This document shows positions 44,523 to 52,839 of a DNA stretch of 64,000 nucleotides, one piece after another. Numbering within the stretch: position 1 is the stretch's first letter; every line of letters begins with the position of its first letter. Source of the stretch: Ilyomonas sp965199905 (lineage in GTDB: Bacteria; Bacteroidota; Bacteroidia; Chitinophagales; Chitinophagaceae). Where the stretch lies: the NCBI GenBank assembly GCA_965199905.1, contig OZ241366.1, positions 1,240,001 to 1,304,000 of the forward strand, read 5' to 3'. The notes beneath the pieces were generated by a model, which was not told the origin of the DNA, did not search any database, and was given only the letters and a program-made list of their open reading frames with translations. The translations under genes and the position numbers were made by a program.

Positions 44523-45365
44523 TTATAACTCCACAAATTCAGAACTGATTTTTTCGCCATAAAACTTTTCCGCCTGCGCGTCAAAATCGGTCGTACTGTC
44601 CGTTGTATAAAATGAACGATGCGCAAAGGTTGCAAGCTTGCTTTCTATTTCAGGATGGCGCCGCAGGTAAATTTCCAGACTGTTTGCTACAATGCTTCCC
44701 TGCGATACCACTTTGATATCAACCGGCATGTACTCACAGATTTTTTTCATCAGAAGCGGGTAATGCGTGCAGGCTAGTAGCACAGTGTCTATTTTCCTGT
44801 TTTTCTTAATCAGGCTGTCAATGTTTTTTTTGATAAAATAGTTTGCACCATGATGTTCATGCTCATTATTTTCAACCAGCGGTACCCACATAGGGCAGGC
44901 TTCCTGAGTCACTTTTACATCGGGAAAAAGCTTGTTGATCTCAATGACATAAGATTGCGAAGCCACAGTTCCTTTTGTTGCCAGGATACCGACTTTTTTA
45001 TTCTGTGAAAAGTTTGCAATCACTTCCGCCGTCGGGCGAATAACGCCAAGAACACGACGTGACGAATCGTTCATTCGCGGCAAATCATTTTGCTGTATGG
45101 TGCGCAACGCTTTTGCGGAAGCCGTGTTGCAGGCAAGGATAACGAGCGGGCAGCCTTTATCGAATAACCAGTTTACGCATTGCAACGTGTATTGATAAAC
45201 AGCTTCAAAAGAGCGGTTGCCGTAGGGCGTTCGGGCGTTATCGCCAAGGTAGATATAGTTATATTGCGGTAGCTTTTGCACGATTGAGTTAAGCACCGTG
45301 AGACCGCCATAGCCGGAATCGAAAACACCAATGGAAGAAAATGTGTTGGGATGATCCTGATTCAT
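44523..45365 (-). CDS. murI: Glutamate racemase
   Basis: It makes D-glutamate for peptidoglycan. The 280-residue protein from the Met of MNQDHPNTFSSIG has GVFDSGYGGLTVL with the first catalytic Asp (about 13-15), YLGDNARTPYG, and the two catalytic Cys in VILACNTASA (about 80) and LLACTHYPLL (about 190). An upstream Met at 45419 is open but lies in the gdhA terminator region. It is preceded by a terminator and appears to be a separate transcription unit from gdhA. Confidence 0.93.
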   Translation of the reverse strand: MNQDHPNTFSSIGVFDSGYGGLTVLNSIVQKLPQYNYIYLGDNARTPYGNRSFEAVYQYTLQCVNWLFDKGCPLVILACNTASAKALRTIQQNDLPRMNDSSRRVLGVIRPTAEVIANFSQNKKVGILATKGTVASQSYVIEINKLFPDVKVTQEACPMWVPLVENNEHEHHGANYFIKKNIDSLIKKNRKIDTVLLACTHYPLLMKKICEYMPVDIKVVSQGSIVANSLEIYLRRHPEIESKLATFAHRSFYTTDSTTDFDAQAEKFYGEKISSEFVEL

Positions 45366-45416
45366 GATATTGGCTTCAAAGCTAAGTATAAATGAAGGTT
45401 GTAAACAGAGGAAAAA

Positions 45417-45455
45417 CAAAACCTGTAAAGCATGGATAGCTTTACAGGTTTTAAA
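45417..45455 (-). terminator. Terminator after gdhA
   Basis: AAAACCTGTAAAGC pairs with GCTTTACAGGTTTT across a 6-base loop (14 bp). It lies between the end of gdhA (45473) and the start of murI (45365), on the minus strand. Confidence 0.85.
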
Positions 45456-45472
45456 TGTATTGACACTGAAAA

Positions 45473-46888
45473 TTATGGAAAAATACCAAGTTCTGCGTAT
45501 GAGTTTCCAACCTTATTGACAGCAACCACAAAAGCGGCTGTGCGCATATCGGGAATGGCAGGATTACCGCGCCAGCAATTCATAATTTCATGCGTGGCTT
45601 CTACCATCGTTTCTTCTAACCCGCTATGTACAAGGTCTTCTTCGGAAGCGCCGTGTTCTATAAATTTCTTCTCTGCATCGCTCACTTCTTTGCCGGTCAG
45701 GTTTTCAATCTGACCTAAAATATGCTTATTCATATTTTCGGTAAAGCGCTTTTCTATTCTGCCATAGCGAACATGGCTCAGGTTTTTAAGCCATTCAAAA
45801 TAAGAAACCGTTACACCACCGGCATTGAGATACATGTCGGGAATAATGATAGTTCCTTTGGCGGTTAAAATAATATCAGCTTCCGGCGATGTTGGTCCAT
45901 TCGCTGCTTCGCCGATAAGTTTTGCTTTAATGCGCGGTGCATTTTCTGCAGTGATAACATTTTCCAGAGCTGCTGGTATCAAAATATCGCAATCCAGCTC
46001 CAGGGCTTCTCCACTGCTTATAACATTTGTTGCGCCGGGAAAATTAAAGATGGAGCCATTCTTTTTGCGATGCTGAAATACTTCTTCTTCGTTCAGTCCA
46101 TCCTGGTTTAAAATAGCGCCTTCATATTCTGCTATGGCAATCACTTTAGCTCCGTTTTCACGGAAGAATTTTGCGGTGTGATAACCCACATTACCCAAGC
46201 CCTGAACAACGACCCGTTTACCAACCACGCCGGTCGATAACCCAATACGCTCCATAATATCAGGCATATTACAAACTTCGCGCACACCAAAGAATACGCC
46301 TAAGCCGGTAGCTTCTTTACGACCACGAACGCCGCCTTGTGATACTGGTTTACCCGTTACACAACCCATGGCTTCTACTTCGCCCGGATGTAGCGTAGTG
46401 TAAGTGTCTAATATCCACGCCATCTCGCGCTCCCCGGTGCCATAATCAGGAGCCGGAACATCGGTGCCGGGGCCAATAAAGTTCTTCTTCACCAACTCGC
46501 TTGTATAACGGCGGGTGATTTTCTGCAGCTCAAATTCGCTGTACTTTTTTGGGTCTATTTTGATACCGCCTTTGCCTCCGCCGAATGGCACATTTACGAT
46601 GGCGCATTTGTAGGTCATAAGGGCAGCCAGCGCCATCACTTCATCCTGGTTCACTTCCTTGCTAAAACGGATGCCGCCTTTGCACGGCATTTTATGGTGC
46701 GAATGTTGCACGCGATAGGCTTCAATTACTTCGATCTTCCCGTTATCCCTGCGAATAGGAAAGCGCATCTGGTAAACGGCATTGCACTGTTTAATTTGAT
46801 CTAATAAGCCTTCCTCCCATTTGGTGAATGAGGCGGCTTTGGCAAAACTCTTGTTTACGTTTTCAAAAAAACTGTACGGTTGAGACAT
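45473..46888 (-). CDS. gdhA: Glutamate dehydrogenase (Glu/Leu/Phe/Val family)
   Basis: It interconverts glutamate with 2-oxoglutarate and ammonia. The 471-residue enzyme has the family signature MPCKGGIRFSKEVNQDEVMALAALMTYKCAIVNVPFGGGKGGI (split around residues 68-110), the catalytic Lys in the GGGKGG loop, DVPAPDYGTGEREM (about 149) and a Rossmann GxGNVG (VQGLGNVG, about 232-239). Length is that of the large bacterial type. Coenzyme preference (NAD or NADP) is not decidable by eye. It ends in a strong terminator. Confidence 0.93.
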   Translation of the reverse strand: MSQPYSFFENVNKSFAKAASFTKWEEGLLDQIKQCNAVYQMRFPIRRDNGKIEVIEAYRVQHSHHKMPCKGGIRFSKEVNQDEVMALAALMTYKCAIVNVPFGGGKGGIKIDPKKYSEFELQKITRRYTSELVKKNFIGPGTDVPAPDYGTGEREMAWILDTYTTLHPGEVEAMGCVTGKPVSQGGVRGRKEATGLGVFFGVREVCNMPDIMERIGLSTGVVGKRVVVQGLGNVGYHTAKFFRENGAKVIAIAEYEGAILNQDGLNEEEVFQHRKKNGSIFNFPGATNVISSGEALELDCDILIPAALENVITAENAPRIKAKLIGEAANGPTSPEADIILTAKGTIIIPDMYLNAGGVTVSYFEWLKNLSHVRYGRIEKRFTENMNKHILGQIENLTGKEVSDAEKKFIEHGASEEDLVHSGLEETMVEATHEIMNCWRGNPAIPDMRTAAFVVAVNKVGNSYAELGIFP

Positions 46889-47034
46889 TGATAAATGATT
46901 TTAAATGTCGTTAGAAAATAAAGATACTTCTTAATAAGCCACATCACTCAATCGAAAAAAACAACATGGTTAGAATGTAGATGTACTCAATAAAAAATAG
47001 TTTTACTGAAAAATAAATATGGCAAAGCTGACTA

Positions 47035-47274
47035 TCATTTCGGCTCCCGTTTTTCGATAGCCGTTATCTTTTTATCAAGATTATATAAGTATAAAAACAA
47101 GCCGGCAAGTATGATAATAATCACGGCTACCACAACATAAATTTTTCCACTGCCACGCATGAAATCTGTTGGTTCTTCACTTTTTGTAATACCGCCGGCT
47201 TTATTCTGCGCCTGTGCCAGCATGCTATAAAATGATACAACCAATAAAGCAAAAAAGCGTTTAAGCATGCTCAT
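47035..47274 (-). CDS. CcmD-family cytochrome c biogenesis protein
   Basis: About 79 residues from the Met of MSMLKRFFALLVVSF (47274; an alternative Met lies at 47268). A signal-like helix is followed by a periplasmic stretch and one membrane helix (VVVAVIIIILAGLFLYLYNL, about 50-70) and a charged tail. Its start overlaps the end of ccsA by about 14 bases. In cytochrome c maturation CcmD holds together the haem export complex; the Bacteroidota form is defined by this plan. Its assignment is by arrangement and context. Confidence 0.7.
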   Translation of the reverse strand: MSMLKRFFALLVVSFYSMLAQAQNKAGGITKSEEPTDFMRGSGKIYVVVAVIIIILAGLFLYLYNLDKKITAIEKREPK

Positions 47275-47947
47275 ATTCCAATTGATTTTCTTGTACAACC
47301 CGATACCTGACGCGCAATGTTGTGATCCATGTTCCCAATAAAGTCCAGCCAAAGATTGCGGGGTAAAATACAAGCCGCATGTTAGCATCCAGGTCCTGCG
47401 GATTCAAGCCTGGATTGCCTTCTGCGCCCTGACCGCCGGGATGTAATGATTCTTTCAATCTTGGCAGAATAAAGATCAATGGAATAATCATGGCGAAGGC
47501 AAATACATTATAAACCGCGCTTACTTTTCTGCGTTTATCTTCATCAGTCATTGAGCCGCGAAGAATGAAGTAAGCATAATAAATGAGGATGCCGATAAGT
47601 GTATAAATCTGCTTCGGATCACCATTGAGCGGCGCACCCCATTGATAGTTTGCCCACACCATACCGGTAACAAAACCAAGCGTACTGTACACAGCGCCGG
47701 TGCGTGCATACTCAACGGAATAAAAATCGTAAACCGGGTTTTGCGTGCGCAGAAAACGGATGGCATACACCACTGAAACAATGAAGAAAACCATCATTGC
47801 CATCCACATGGGCACATGAAAAAATAAGTTGCGGATGCTTTGCTGCATCCTGTCGTCGAGATAAGGAATCTTTACAAAAAAACCAAAGGTGCAGGTGTAA
47901 AGAAGCAGTATAAATGATGCAATTTTCCACCAAGGCTTACGAAGCAT
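47261..47947 (-). CDS. ccsA: Cytochrome c biogenesis protein CcsA/CcmC type
   Basis: A 228-residue membrane protein with six helices that handles haem in cytochrome c maturation. The WWD-like segment is VWANYQWGAPLNGDPKQIYTL (about 90-110), where the Trp-rich loop binds haem. Flanking conserved His residues can be seen near HVPMWMAM (about 44). It is followed by a ccmD-type gene that overlaps it, and lies on the same strand as ccmB, which is upstream, as usual for such clusters. Confidence 0.86.
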   Translation of the reverse strand: MLRKPWWKIASFILLLYTCTFGFFVKIPYLDDRMQQSIRNLFFHVPMWMAMMVFFIVSVVYAIRFLRTQNPVYDFYSVEYARTGAVYSTLGFVTGMVWANYQWGAPLNGDPKQIYTLIGILIYYAYFILRGSMTDEDKRRKVSAVYNVFAFAMIIPLIFILPRLKESLHPGGQGAEGNPGLNPQDLDANMRLVFYPAIFGWTLLGTWITTLRVRYRVVQENQLEYEHA

Positions 47948-48000
47948 AGAAACGGTTTACAACAAACAAATCCTGATTATACAGAGATAGTTTTGCGGTT

Positions 48001-48009
48001 GCAAATGTA
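48001..48009 (-). promoter_or_regulatory. -7 promoter element before ccsA
   Basis: On the minus strand TACATTTGC fits TAnnTTTGC; TTTG about 20 bases further upstream could be the -33 element. It lies about 55 bases before the ccsA start. Confidence 0.5.
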
Positions 48010-48085
48010 TAGCAAAGGCGTTACACAAACAGGTGTTCGCTTTTGTTTAAACGATGATGATTTTTATTTTAACCTTATTGTGGAG

Positions 48086-48748
48086 TTAGTCTTTCCATAA
48101 AAAAGGAAAGAGAATAACAGCCAGCACAACAATCAAAACATCGAAAGCAACAAGAAGCAATGTCATTTGCCAGAAGCCGTTTTGAATGATAGAAGAAAAT
48201 GCAACACCCGCCACTTTGTTTAACAACAACAATTGCGGTGTAATGATAGGAAAGCCCATAATTGCCATCAATGCAGCACCTTGCTGAGCTTTGGCAGCAA
48301 TAGCTGCGAGGAAGGTAAACGTTAGCCCCAAGCCGGTTCCGCCAAGGCAGGCAATGCCGAAAAAAGCCCAGCCATGAACCAAAGGATTACCAAGAAAAAG
48401 TGTAAAACTAATGAGGCTGATTGCCGTCATTACAATCATTAAAATGGCATTGAAAATAAGCTTCGCTAAAATGAATTGTGAAGCACCGGCAATGGCATAA
48501 AAATAAAACAGCTTGCCCTTGCTTTCACTTAAAAAACTTTTGGCAACAGCATTTACACTAACAAACAATTGTATGATCCAGAACAGGCTGTTCCACACTT
48601 TATCTTCCGGCGAATCAAGCGTAAGATAAACCACAAAAATAGTTGCCATTACATACAAGGCAATACCATAGAACGTGTACTGCTGGCGGATTTCTAAAAG
48701 AATATCTTTCTTAATCAGCGTGGCGATATGAGATATCTTATTGGTCAG
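48086..48748 (-). CDS. ccmB: Haem exporter subunit CcmB, probably with a non-AUG start
   Basis: A membrane protein of six helices that forms the CcmAB haem ABC exporter. The first in-frame Met (48658) lies 30 residues inside the protein: upstream the frame continues as TNKISHIATLIKKDILLEIRQQYTFYGIALYV, which looks like the CcmB N terminus, to a CTG at 48746-48748. From there the length is 220 residues, the family norm, and an in-frame TAA lies upstream. A CTG start, or a lost ATG by mutation, is therefore likely. The CTGA overlaps the end of the toxin frame. Confidence 0.72.
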   Translation of the reverse strand: MTNKISHIATLIKKDILLEIRQQYTFYGIALYVMATIFVVYLTLDSPEDKVWNSLFWIIQLFVSVNAVAKSFLSESKGKLFYFYAIAGASQFILAKLIFNAILMIVMTAISLISFTLFLGNPLVHGWAFFGIACLGGTGLGLTFTFLAAIAAKAQQGAALMAIMGFPIITPQLLLLNKVAGVAFSSIIQNGFWQMTLLLVAFDVLIVVLAVILFPFLWKD

Positions 48749-49121
48749 AAAGAGAGAATTTGCAGATTAAATACAACAGAAAATTGTTTGTCGTTTGTTA
48801 CCAGAACAGCGTTATTGCAATAGCTGAAGCGGCGATAATTGCATCGGGAAGTTTGAGTTTGTGAGAAGCCCTTATAAAGGAGATAGAATTGAGCAAATTA
48901 ATATTTTCAAATTTTATATCGACAACATCAGATAAACCACAAAACTCAATAAACAATTCTTTTTCTTCTTTCAATAATGATTTAAAAGATAGAAATTCAA
49001 GAACGCTGATTATAAAAATAACGATCTTGTTTTGAGGCAAAACATATCGGCTTAAGTTTTCGTTTTTATTAAAAAAGCCAATCAATGCATTTGTATCGAA
49101 TATGTACTTAATCCCACTCAT
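48745..49121 (-). pseudogene. VapC-like PIN toxin with a frameshift
   Basis: A PIN-domain RNase toxin. Asp9 in YIFDTNALIG, Glu42 in SVLEFLSF and Asp93 in LKLPDAIIAASA are the acidic residues expected. After AIA the frame stops at ITLFW (48798), but adding one base in the TT at 48815-48816 gives NNAVLVTNDKQF and runs to TGA at 48745, the expected C-terminal end with a fourth Asp. A one-base deletion is thus the likely defect. It follows the antitoxin gene with a 14-base overlap. Confidence 0.7.
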
Positions 49122-49323
49122 CTCTCAATTTTCTTTGTTCAGCAACTGCATCACCCTTCCAATCAAGTGTTCCATAGAATTTTGAGTAATCATTCTTTTT
49201 GTCTGTTTCTTTATCTTCCGTCATCATCACAATTACTTCCAGTTTCCTGTTCTGATAATTTTCAGGCAATTCAATTATCACTTCATGCGAAGAATGATCT
49301 ATGATTTTTCGTATTGCTTCCAT
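49108..49323 (-). CDS. VapB-like antitoxin
   Basis: A 71-residue protein whose N-terminal part (residues 1-36, MEAIRKIIDHSSHEVIIELP and a LEVIVMM strand) looks like a small antitoxin DNA-binding or dimerisation unit, followed by a Lys/Asp-rich tail ending KLRDEWD. The start of the PIN toxin overlaps it by 14 bases, the classical operon arrangement for a VapBC pair. The toxin beside it appears frameshifted, so the pair may be inactive. Family assignment follows from context. Confidence 0.68.
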   Translation of the reverse strand: MEAIRKIIDHSSHEVIIELPENYQNRKLEVIVMMTEDKETDKKNDYSKFYGTLDWKGDAVAEQRKLRDEWD

Positions 49324-49332
49324 ACCTCAAAT

Positions 49333-49893
49333 TTACAAATCATAATAACACTTCCGGCAGCGTGGCTCGTACACATCCATCTCACCTAACAAAAATTGTT
49401 TTTGCTGCGCCGTAGTTCGATAGGAATAAGCAGCAATGTTTCCGCATCGCACACAAATGGCATGCAGCTTCGTGATGTAATCGGCAATGGCAAGTAGCTG
49501 CGGCACAGGTCCAAATGGCTTGCCGGCAAAATCTTTATCCAATCCTGCAACAATCACCCGCAACCCTTTGGCAGCAAGGGTTTCGCACACATTAATTATT
49601 TCAGCATCAAAAAACTGAGCTTCATCAATGCCTACTACTTCCGCTTCGCCAACGTACAATAAAATGTTTTGCGAATTCGCAACCGGCGTGCTGGCGATGG
49701 CTGTTGTGTTATGGCTAACCACATTTACTTCATGGTAACGGGTATCCAGTGCGGGCTTAAATATTTCTGCCTTGCGGTTGGCAATCTTTACACGGTTCAA
49801 CCGACGGATTAATTCTTCCGTTTTGCCGCTGAACATACTGCCGCAAATCACTTCTATCCAGCCTCTGCCTTGTATGACCGGTTCGATAAACAT
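49333..49893 (-). CDS. tdk: Thymidine kinase (type II)
   Basis: It phosphorylates thymidine in the salvage pathway. The 186-residue enzyme has the P-loop GSMFSGKTEELIRRL (18-32), the VVGIDEAQFFD (about 86-96) Walker B region, the lasso-domain end and the structural zinc cysteines in AICVRCG and CRKCYYDL. The length is normal. A small divergent neighbour starts on the other strand about 75 bases away. Confidence 0.94.
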   Translation of the reverse strand: MFIEPVIQGRGWIEVICGSMFSGKTEELIRRLNRVKIANRKAEIFKPALDTRYHEVNVVSHNTTAIASTPVANSQNILLYVGEAEVVGIDEAQFFDAEIINVCETLAAKGLRVIVAGLDKDFAGKPFGPVPQLLAIADYITKLHAICVRCGNIAAYSYRTTAQQKQFLLGEMDVYEPRCRKCYYDL

Positions 49894-49968
49894 TTTGTAA
49901 ATAGAATAGCTGCAAATAAAATCCTTATTACCTTAGCTTCCTCAACTGCCATAAAAATATCTCAGCGC

Positions 49969-50799
49969 ATGATGGATAAAAGAGGCGTATTAATTAATCG
50001 CTTACAGGATCAATATCAACAGGGTGCCGATGGAACTTCTTTGCTGAATACAGCTTTGCTGCTGGTAACAGAATTACAGTATAATCAAAATCCGGAGCCA
50101 GGTTTTACGCCTGGCAAAATAAGCGTTATCATGCCGGTAAAGCCTTTCGAAGTTGTGAGTAACCCGCAAACTCTGGAAGAAAAAATTACGCTGCCTCAAG
50201 AGGAAAAAGTTGCACCGGAAGAAGAACAAGTTTTACCAGAAGAAACCAATGAACAATCTGATAAAATTCTTCACGAAATCATTGAAAACAATATTTTTCC
50301 TGAAGTTGATATGGAACCTGAGCAACCAGCAGAAGCCGTCAGCCAGCCGGAACCTGAAGAAACAGAACCCGTACAAACATCAGCCATTAATATGCTGGCA
50401 GAGGAAAAATTCAATGATGTATTTGATGAAATTCCAACCCTCGCGCAGCAGCAATCCAAAGTGGTTTATGAACTGAATAATTCTTTGCAGGCTGAAGAAC
50501 CAAGTGTCAACGACAGGCTGAAGCCACAGCAGAATGAAGCGGGCGGACGTTTGCAAAATGAGCCAATCAAAGACCTTCGCAAAGCCATTGGCATCAATGA
50601 TAAATACACTTTTATAAAAGAATTGTTTCGTAACGATGAAGCCGCTTACGAGCGCACTTTAAAAACAATCAACGGCTTTAGTATTTTGCCCGAAGCAGAA
50701 TACTGGATTCAACGCGAAATGAAATACAAGCTTGGCTGGGATGATAATAACGCTACCGTAAAATCTTTTTATCAGTTGGTAAGAAGGCGGTTTTCCTGA
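49969..50799 (+). CDS. Hypothetical protein conserved in the lineage
   Basis: About 276 residues from the Met of MMDKRGVLINRLQDQYQQG (49969); the open frame further upstream overlaps tdk and is not protein-like. The central part (about 50-190) is highly acidic with Glu/Pro/Gln-rich segments and probably disordered. The C terminus (RKAIGINDKYTFIKELFRNDEAAYERTLKTINGFSI, about residues 205-240) is compact and typical of a short conserved cytoplasmic domain seen in Bacteroidota proteins. Function unknown. Its 3' end overlaps waaA by 28 bases on the opposite strand. Confidence 0.6.
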   Translation: MMDKRGVLINRLQDQYQQGADGTSLLNTALLLVTELQYNQNPEPGFTPGKISVIMPVKPFEVVSNPQTLEEKITLPQEEKVAPEEEQVLPEETNEQSDKILHEIIENNIFPEVDMEPEQPAEAVSQPEPEETEPVQTSAINMLAEEKFNDVFDEIPTLAQQQSKVVYELNNSLQAEEPSVNDRLKPQQNEAGGRLQNEPIKDLRKAIGINDKYTFIKELFRNDEAAYERTLKTINGFSILPEAEYWIQREMKYKLGWDDNNATVKSFYQLVRRRFS

Positions 50800-52028
50800 A
50801 TGTAGCTGATCACTTTTTGCGTAGCGCCTGCACTTCTTTTTACAAATTCGCCTGACGCCGCGCAGGCATTTTTGTAGTACACATCATCTGATAATAAATT
50901 GTTCAGCACAGTTTCCAGTTCCAGTGCATTCCCTACACTGAAGGCACCGCCTGCTTCAATCAAATCATCCGTTTCTGGAAAATTATCATGCTCAGGTCCA
51001 AATACAACGGGCTTTCCATACACGGCAGCTTCCAGTATATTATGTATGCCATCGCCACCAAAAGCACCGCCTACATAAGTTATGTGAGCATAATAATAAA
51101 TACGGCTCAGGATACCAATATTATCAATGACCAGCGTGTTCGTGTTGGATGTCAGTTCAATATTTTCCAATTGCGAATAGCGTATGGTATGCTTATATAG
51201 CATCTCGCATTCTTTCAGTCTTTCTTCGCTGATATCGTGCGGCGCAATAATGAAGCGCATATCAGGATGTTGAATTACAAAATGGTCAAGCTCTTCATCA
51301 TCTTCCGTCCACGTGCTGCCGGCAACAAGAACTGTTTTATCCTCGCAAAATTTTTCAATCAATGCCAATGCCTCAAAGCTGTCAACTGTTTGCAGCACAC
51401 GGTCAAAACGCGTATCTCCGCTCAGGCTTGCTTTGTTGAAATTTATAGAGTGCAGCAATTGCAGCGACGCTTCTGTTTGCACAAAAATGTGCCGGAAGCA
51501 CTGCAGCATGCTCCTGTGAAATGAACCATAGCTTTTGAAAAAAGGCTGATTTTTCCTGAACAAAGCCGAGATAAGCAGCAATGGAATTTTTTGATTATTT
51601 ATCTCGGCGAGGTAGTAATACCAGAACTCGTATTTAACGAATAAAACAAAAGACGGCTTAACAATTTGCATAAACCGCTGCGCGTTTTTTTTACCATCCA
51701 TTGGCAGGTAGCAAATGGTATGGGCAGCGGGATAATTTTTGCGGATTTCATATCCTGATGGTGAAAAAAAAGTAACCAGTAATTTATACTGCGGATACAG
51801 TTGTTTTAATTCTTCCATTACCGGGCGACCTTGTTCAAACTCACCTAACGACGCGCAGTGAAACCAGATAACCGGCGCCGTATTATTTTCAAACCTGCTT
51901 TGCAGGAAAGGGAAAATCTGTTTTCTTCCTTCTACCCAAAGCCTGGCTTTTTGGTTGCCAAACAAGGCGAGTATAGCAGCCCCTGCCGGGTAAAGGAATG
52001 TAAACAGGTTATAAGCGAACTTCATCAT
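50772..52028 (-). CDS. waaA: 3-deoxy-D-manno-octulosonic acid transferase
   Basis: WaaA (KdtA) attaches Kdo sugars to lipid A, an inner-membrane step of lipopolysaccharide synthesis. The 418-residue GT-B enzyme has an N-terminal membrane anchor, then IWFHCASLGEFEQGRPV (about 55-70), the LLISALFRKNQPFF segment and the donor site YVGGAFGGDGIHNILEAAVYGKPVVFGPEHDNF (split at 325-355), where EAAVYGKPV and GPEH are diagnostic. No other lipopolysaccharide genes are adjacent. The end overlaps the acidic hypothetical protein of the opposite strand. Confidence 0.92.
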   Translation of the reverse strand: MMKFAYNLFTFLYPAGAAILALFGNQKARLWVEGRKQIFPFLQSRFENNTAPVIWFHCASLGEFEQGRPVMEELKQLYPQYKLLVTFFSPSGYEIRKNYPAAHTICYLPMDGKKNAQRFMQIVKPSFVLFVKYEFWYYYLAEINNQKIPLLLISALFRKNQPFFKSYGSFHRSMLQCFRHIFVQTEASLQLLHSINFNKASLSGDTRFDRVLQTVDSFEALALIEKFCEDKTVLVAGSTWTEDDEELDHFVIQHPDMRFIIAPHDISEERLKECEMLYKHTIRYSQLENIELTSNTNTLVIDNIGILSRIYYYAHITYVGGAFGGDGIHNILEAAVYGKPVVFGPEHDNFPETDDLIEAGGAFSVGNALELETVLNNLLSDDVYYKNACAASGEFVKRSAGATQKVISYIQENRLLTN

Positions 52029-52365
52029 GCTAAGTCTTTAATTCAGCCTCTTACGGGCGAACCGCAGAACCGCAAAGAAACAATAAATGAATTTGTTTAG
52101 CGCCTTTCCTTCCTTTATATCATTACTTGTTTTTAGTAAAGAAGTTTTGTGTTTTATGAACGCAAAAAGACGATGCTTTTACGACATCGCCCTTTTGTTT
52201 TTGAATCGAAATTACTCTTATTGGTCATCGACCAACAAAAACAGGATTAATAATAACTATCGCCTGTAGTTAACCCATCAGGTTAACTACAGGCGATAGA
52301 CGGAGAATAAATCTGACAGGTGGTTATACGGCTGGTGGTTATTACGCGGATAGCCATTATACCAA
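52029..52365. other. Intergenic region with a large perfect hairpin
   Basis: 337 bases with no supported gene. The main item is a 19-bp perfect inverted repeat at 52257-52299. Short open frames on the plus strand are not protein-like. Confidence 0.45.
52257..52299. repeat. 19-bp perfect inverted repeat
   Basis: CTATCGCCTGTAGTTAACC (52257-52275) is exactly the reverse complement of 52281-52299, with the 5-base loop CATCA. No T-run follows on either strand, so it is not a typical terminator. It may be a protein-binding site, an RNA structure or the trace of a small element. Confidence 0.6.
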
Positions 52366-52660
52366 TCAATAATTCTCTTTCTGAAATCCCCACTTCCTTC
52401 GCACCCTGTCAAACGTATCGGGATAGCTGGCTTCGAGCAATAATAAGATATTGCGCAACACACGGCGAAGCGTATTTAAATTCGCCCACATAACCAGACA
52501 CATCGCCGCTGGTGCTGCCTGCTTCAGTAAAGGCTTTTGTGTATTTGCTTTGCAGTTGCTTCCAGAAATTAACGCCATAGTGCTCTTCGGTAAAGCCGTT
52601 GGCGGTGCAGGCATCAACCATTAATTGCCATGCAACATAAACAATTACTAAGTATTTCGG
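52366..52660 (-). pseudogene. Frameshifted fragment of an unknown gene
   Basis: On the minus strand the frame VAWQLMVDACTANGFTEE.. runs with a protein-like pattern (YGVNFWKQLQSKYTKAFTEAG, EFKYASPCVAQYL) and stops near 52409. From the same point a second frame continues LLLLEASYPDTFDRVRRKWGF to 52366. The two pieces join well, so a single frameshift seems to split one gene. The 5' end lacks a proper start. I do not recognise the family; it looks like the C-terminal remnant of a conserved hypothetical protein. Confidence 0.4.
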
Positions 52661-52839
52661 ACTTCGGCCTCAAAAACCAATTGAAATTGAACGCTGATAA
52701 ACCCTGAAATAGCAAACTCTAACAAAGCAACATTCACTTCAAACTTTTGTGAAAATTATCAAGCTCACAACAAGCCACCACATTTTTATTCAATTTTCGT
52801 TTTTTAAATATCGCCGCAAGGCTTAGTAAAAAAGATGCT

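Noticed and set aside
52087..52269. A 60-codon plus-strand frame beside the large hairpin
   Set aside because: It is composed of Asn/Tyr/Phe-rich AT-driven codons and ends in the inverted repeat; no support as a gene.
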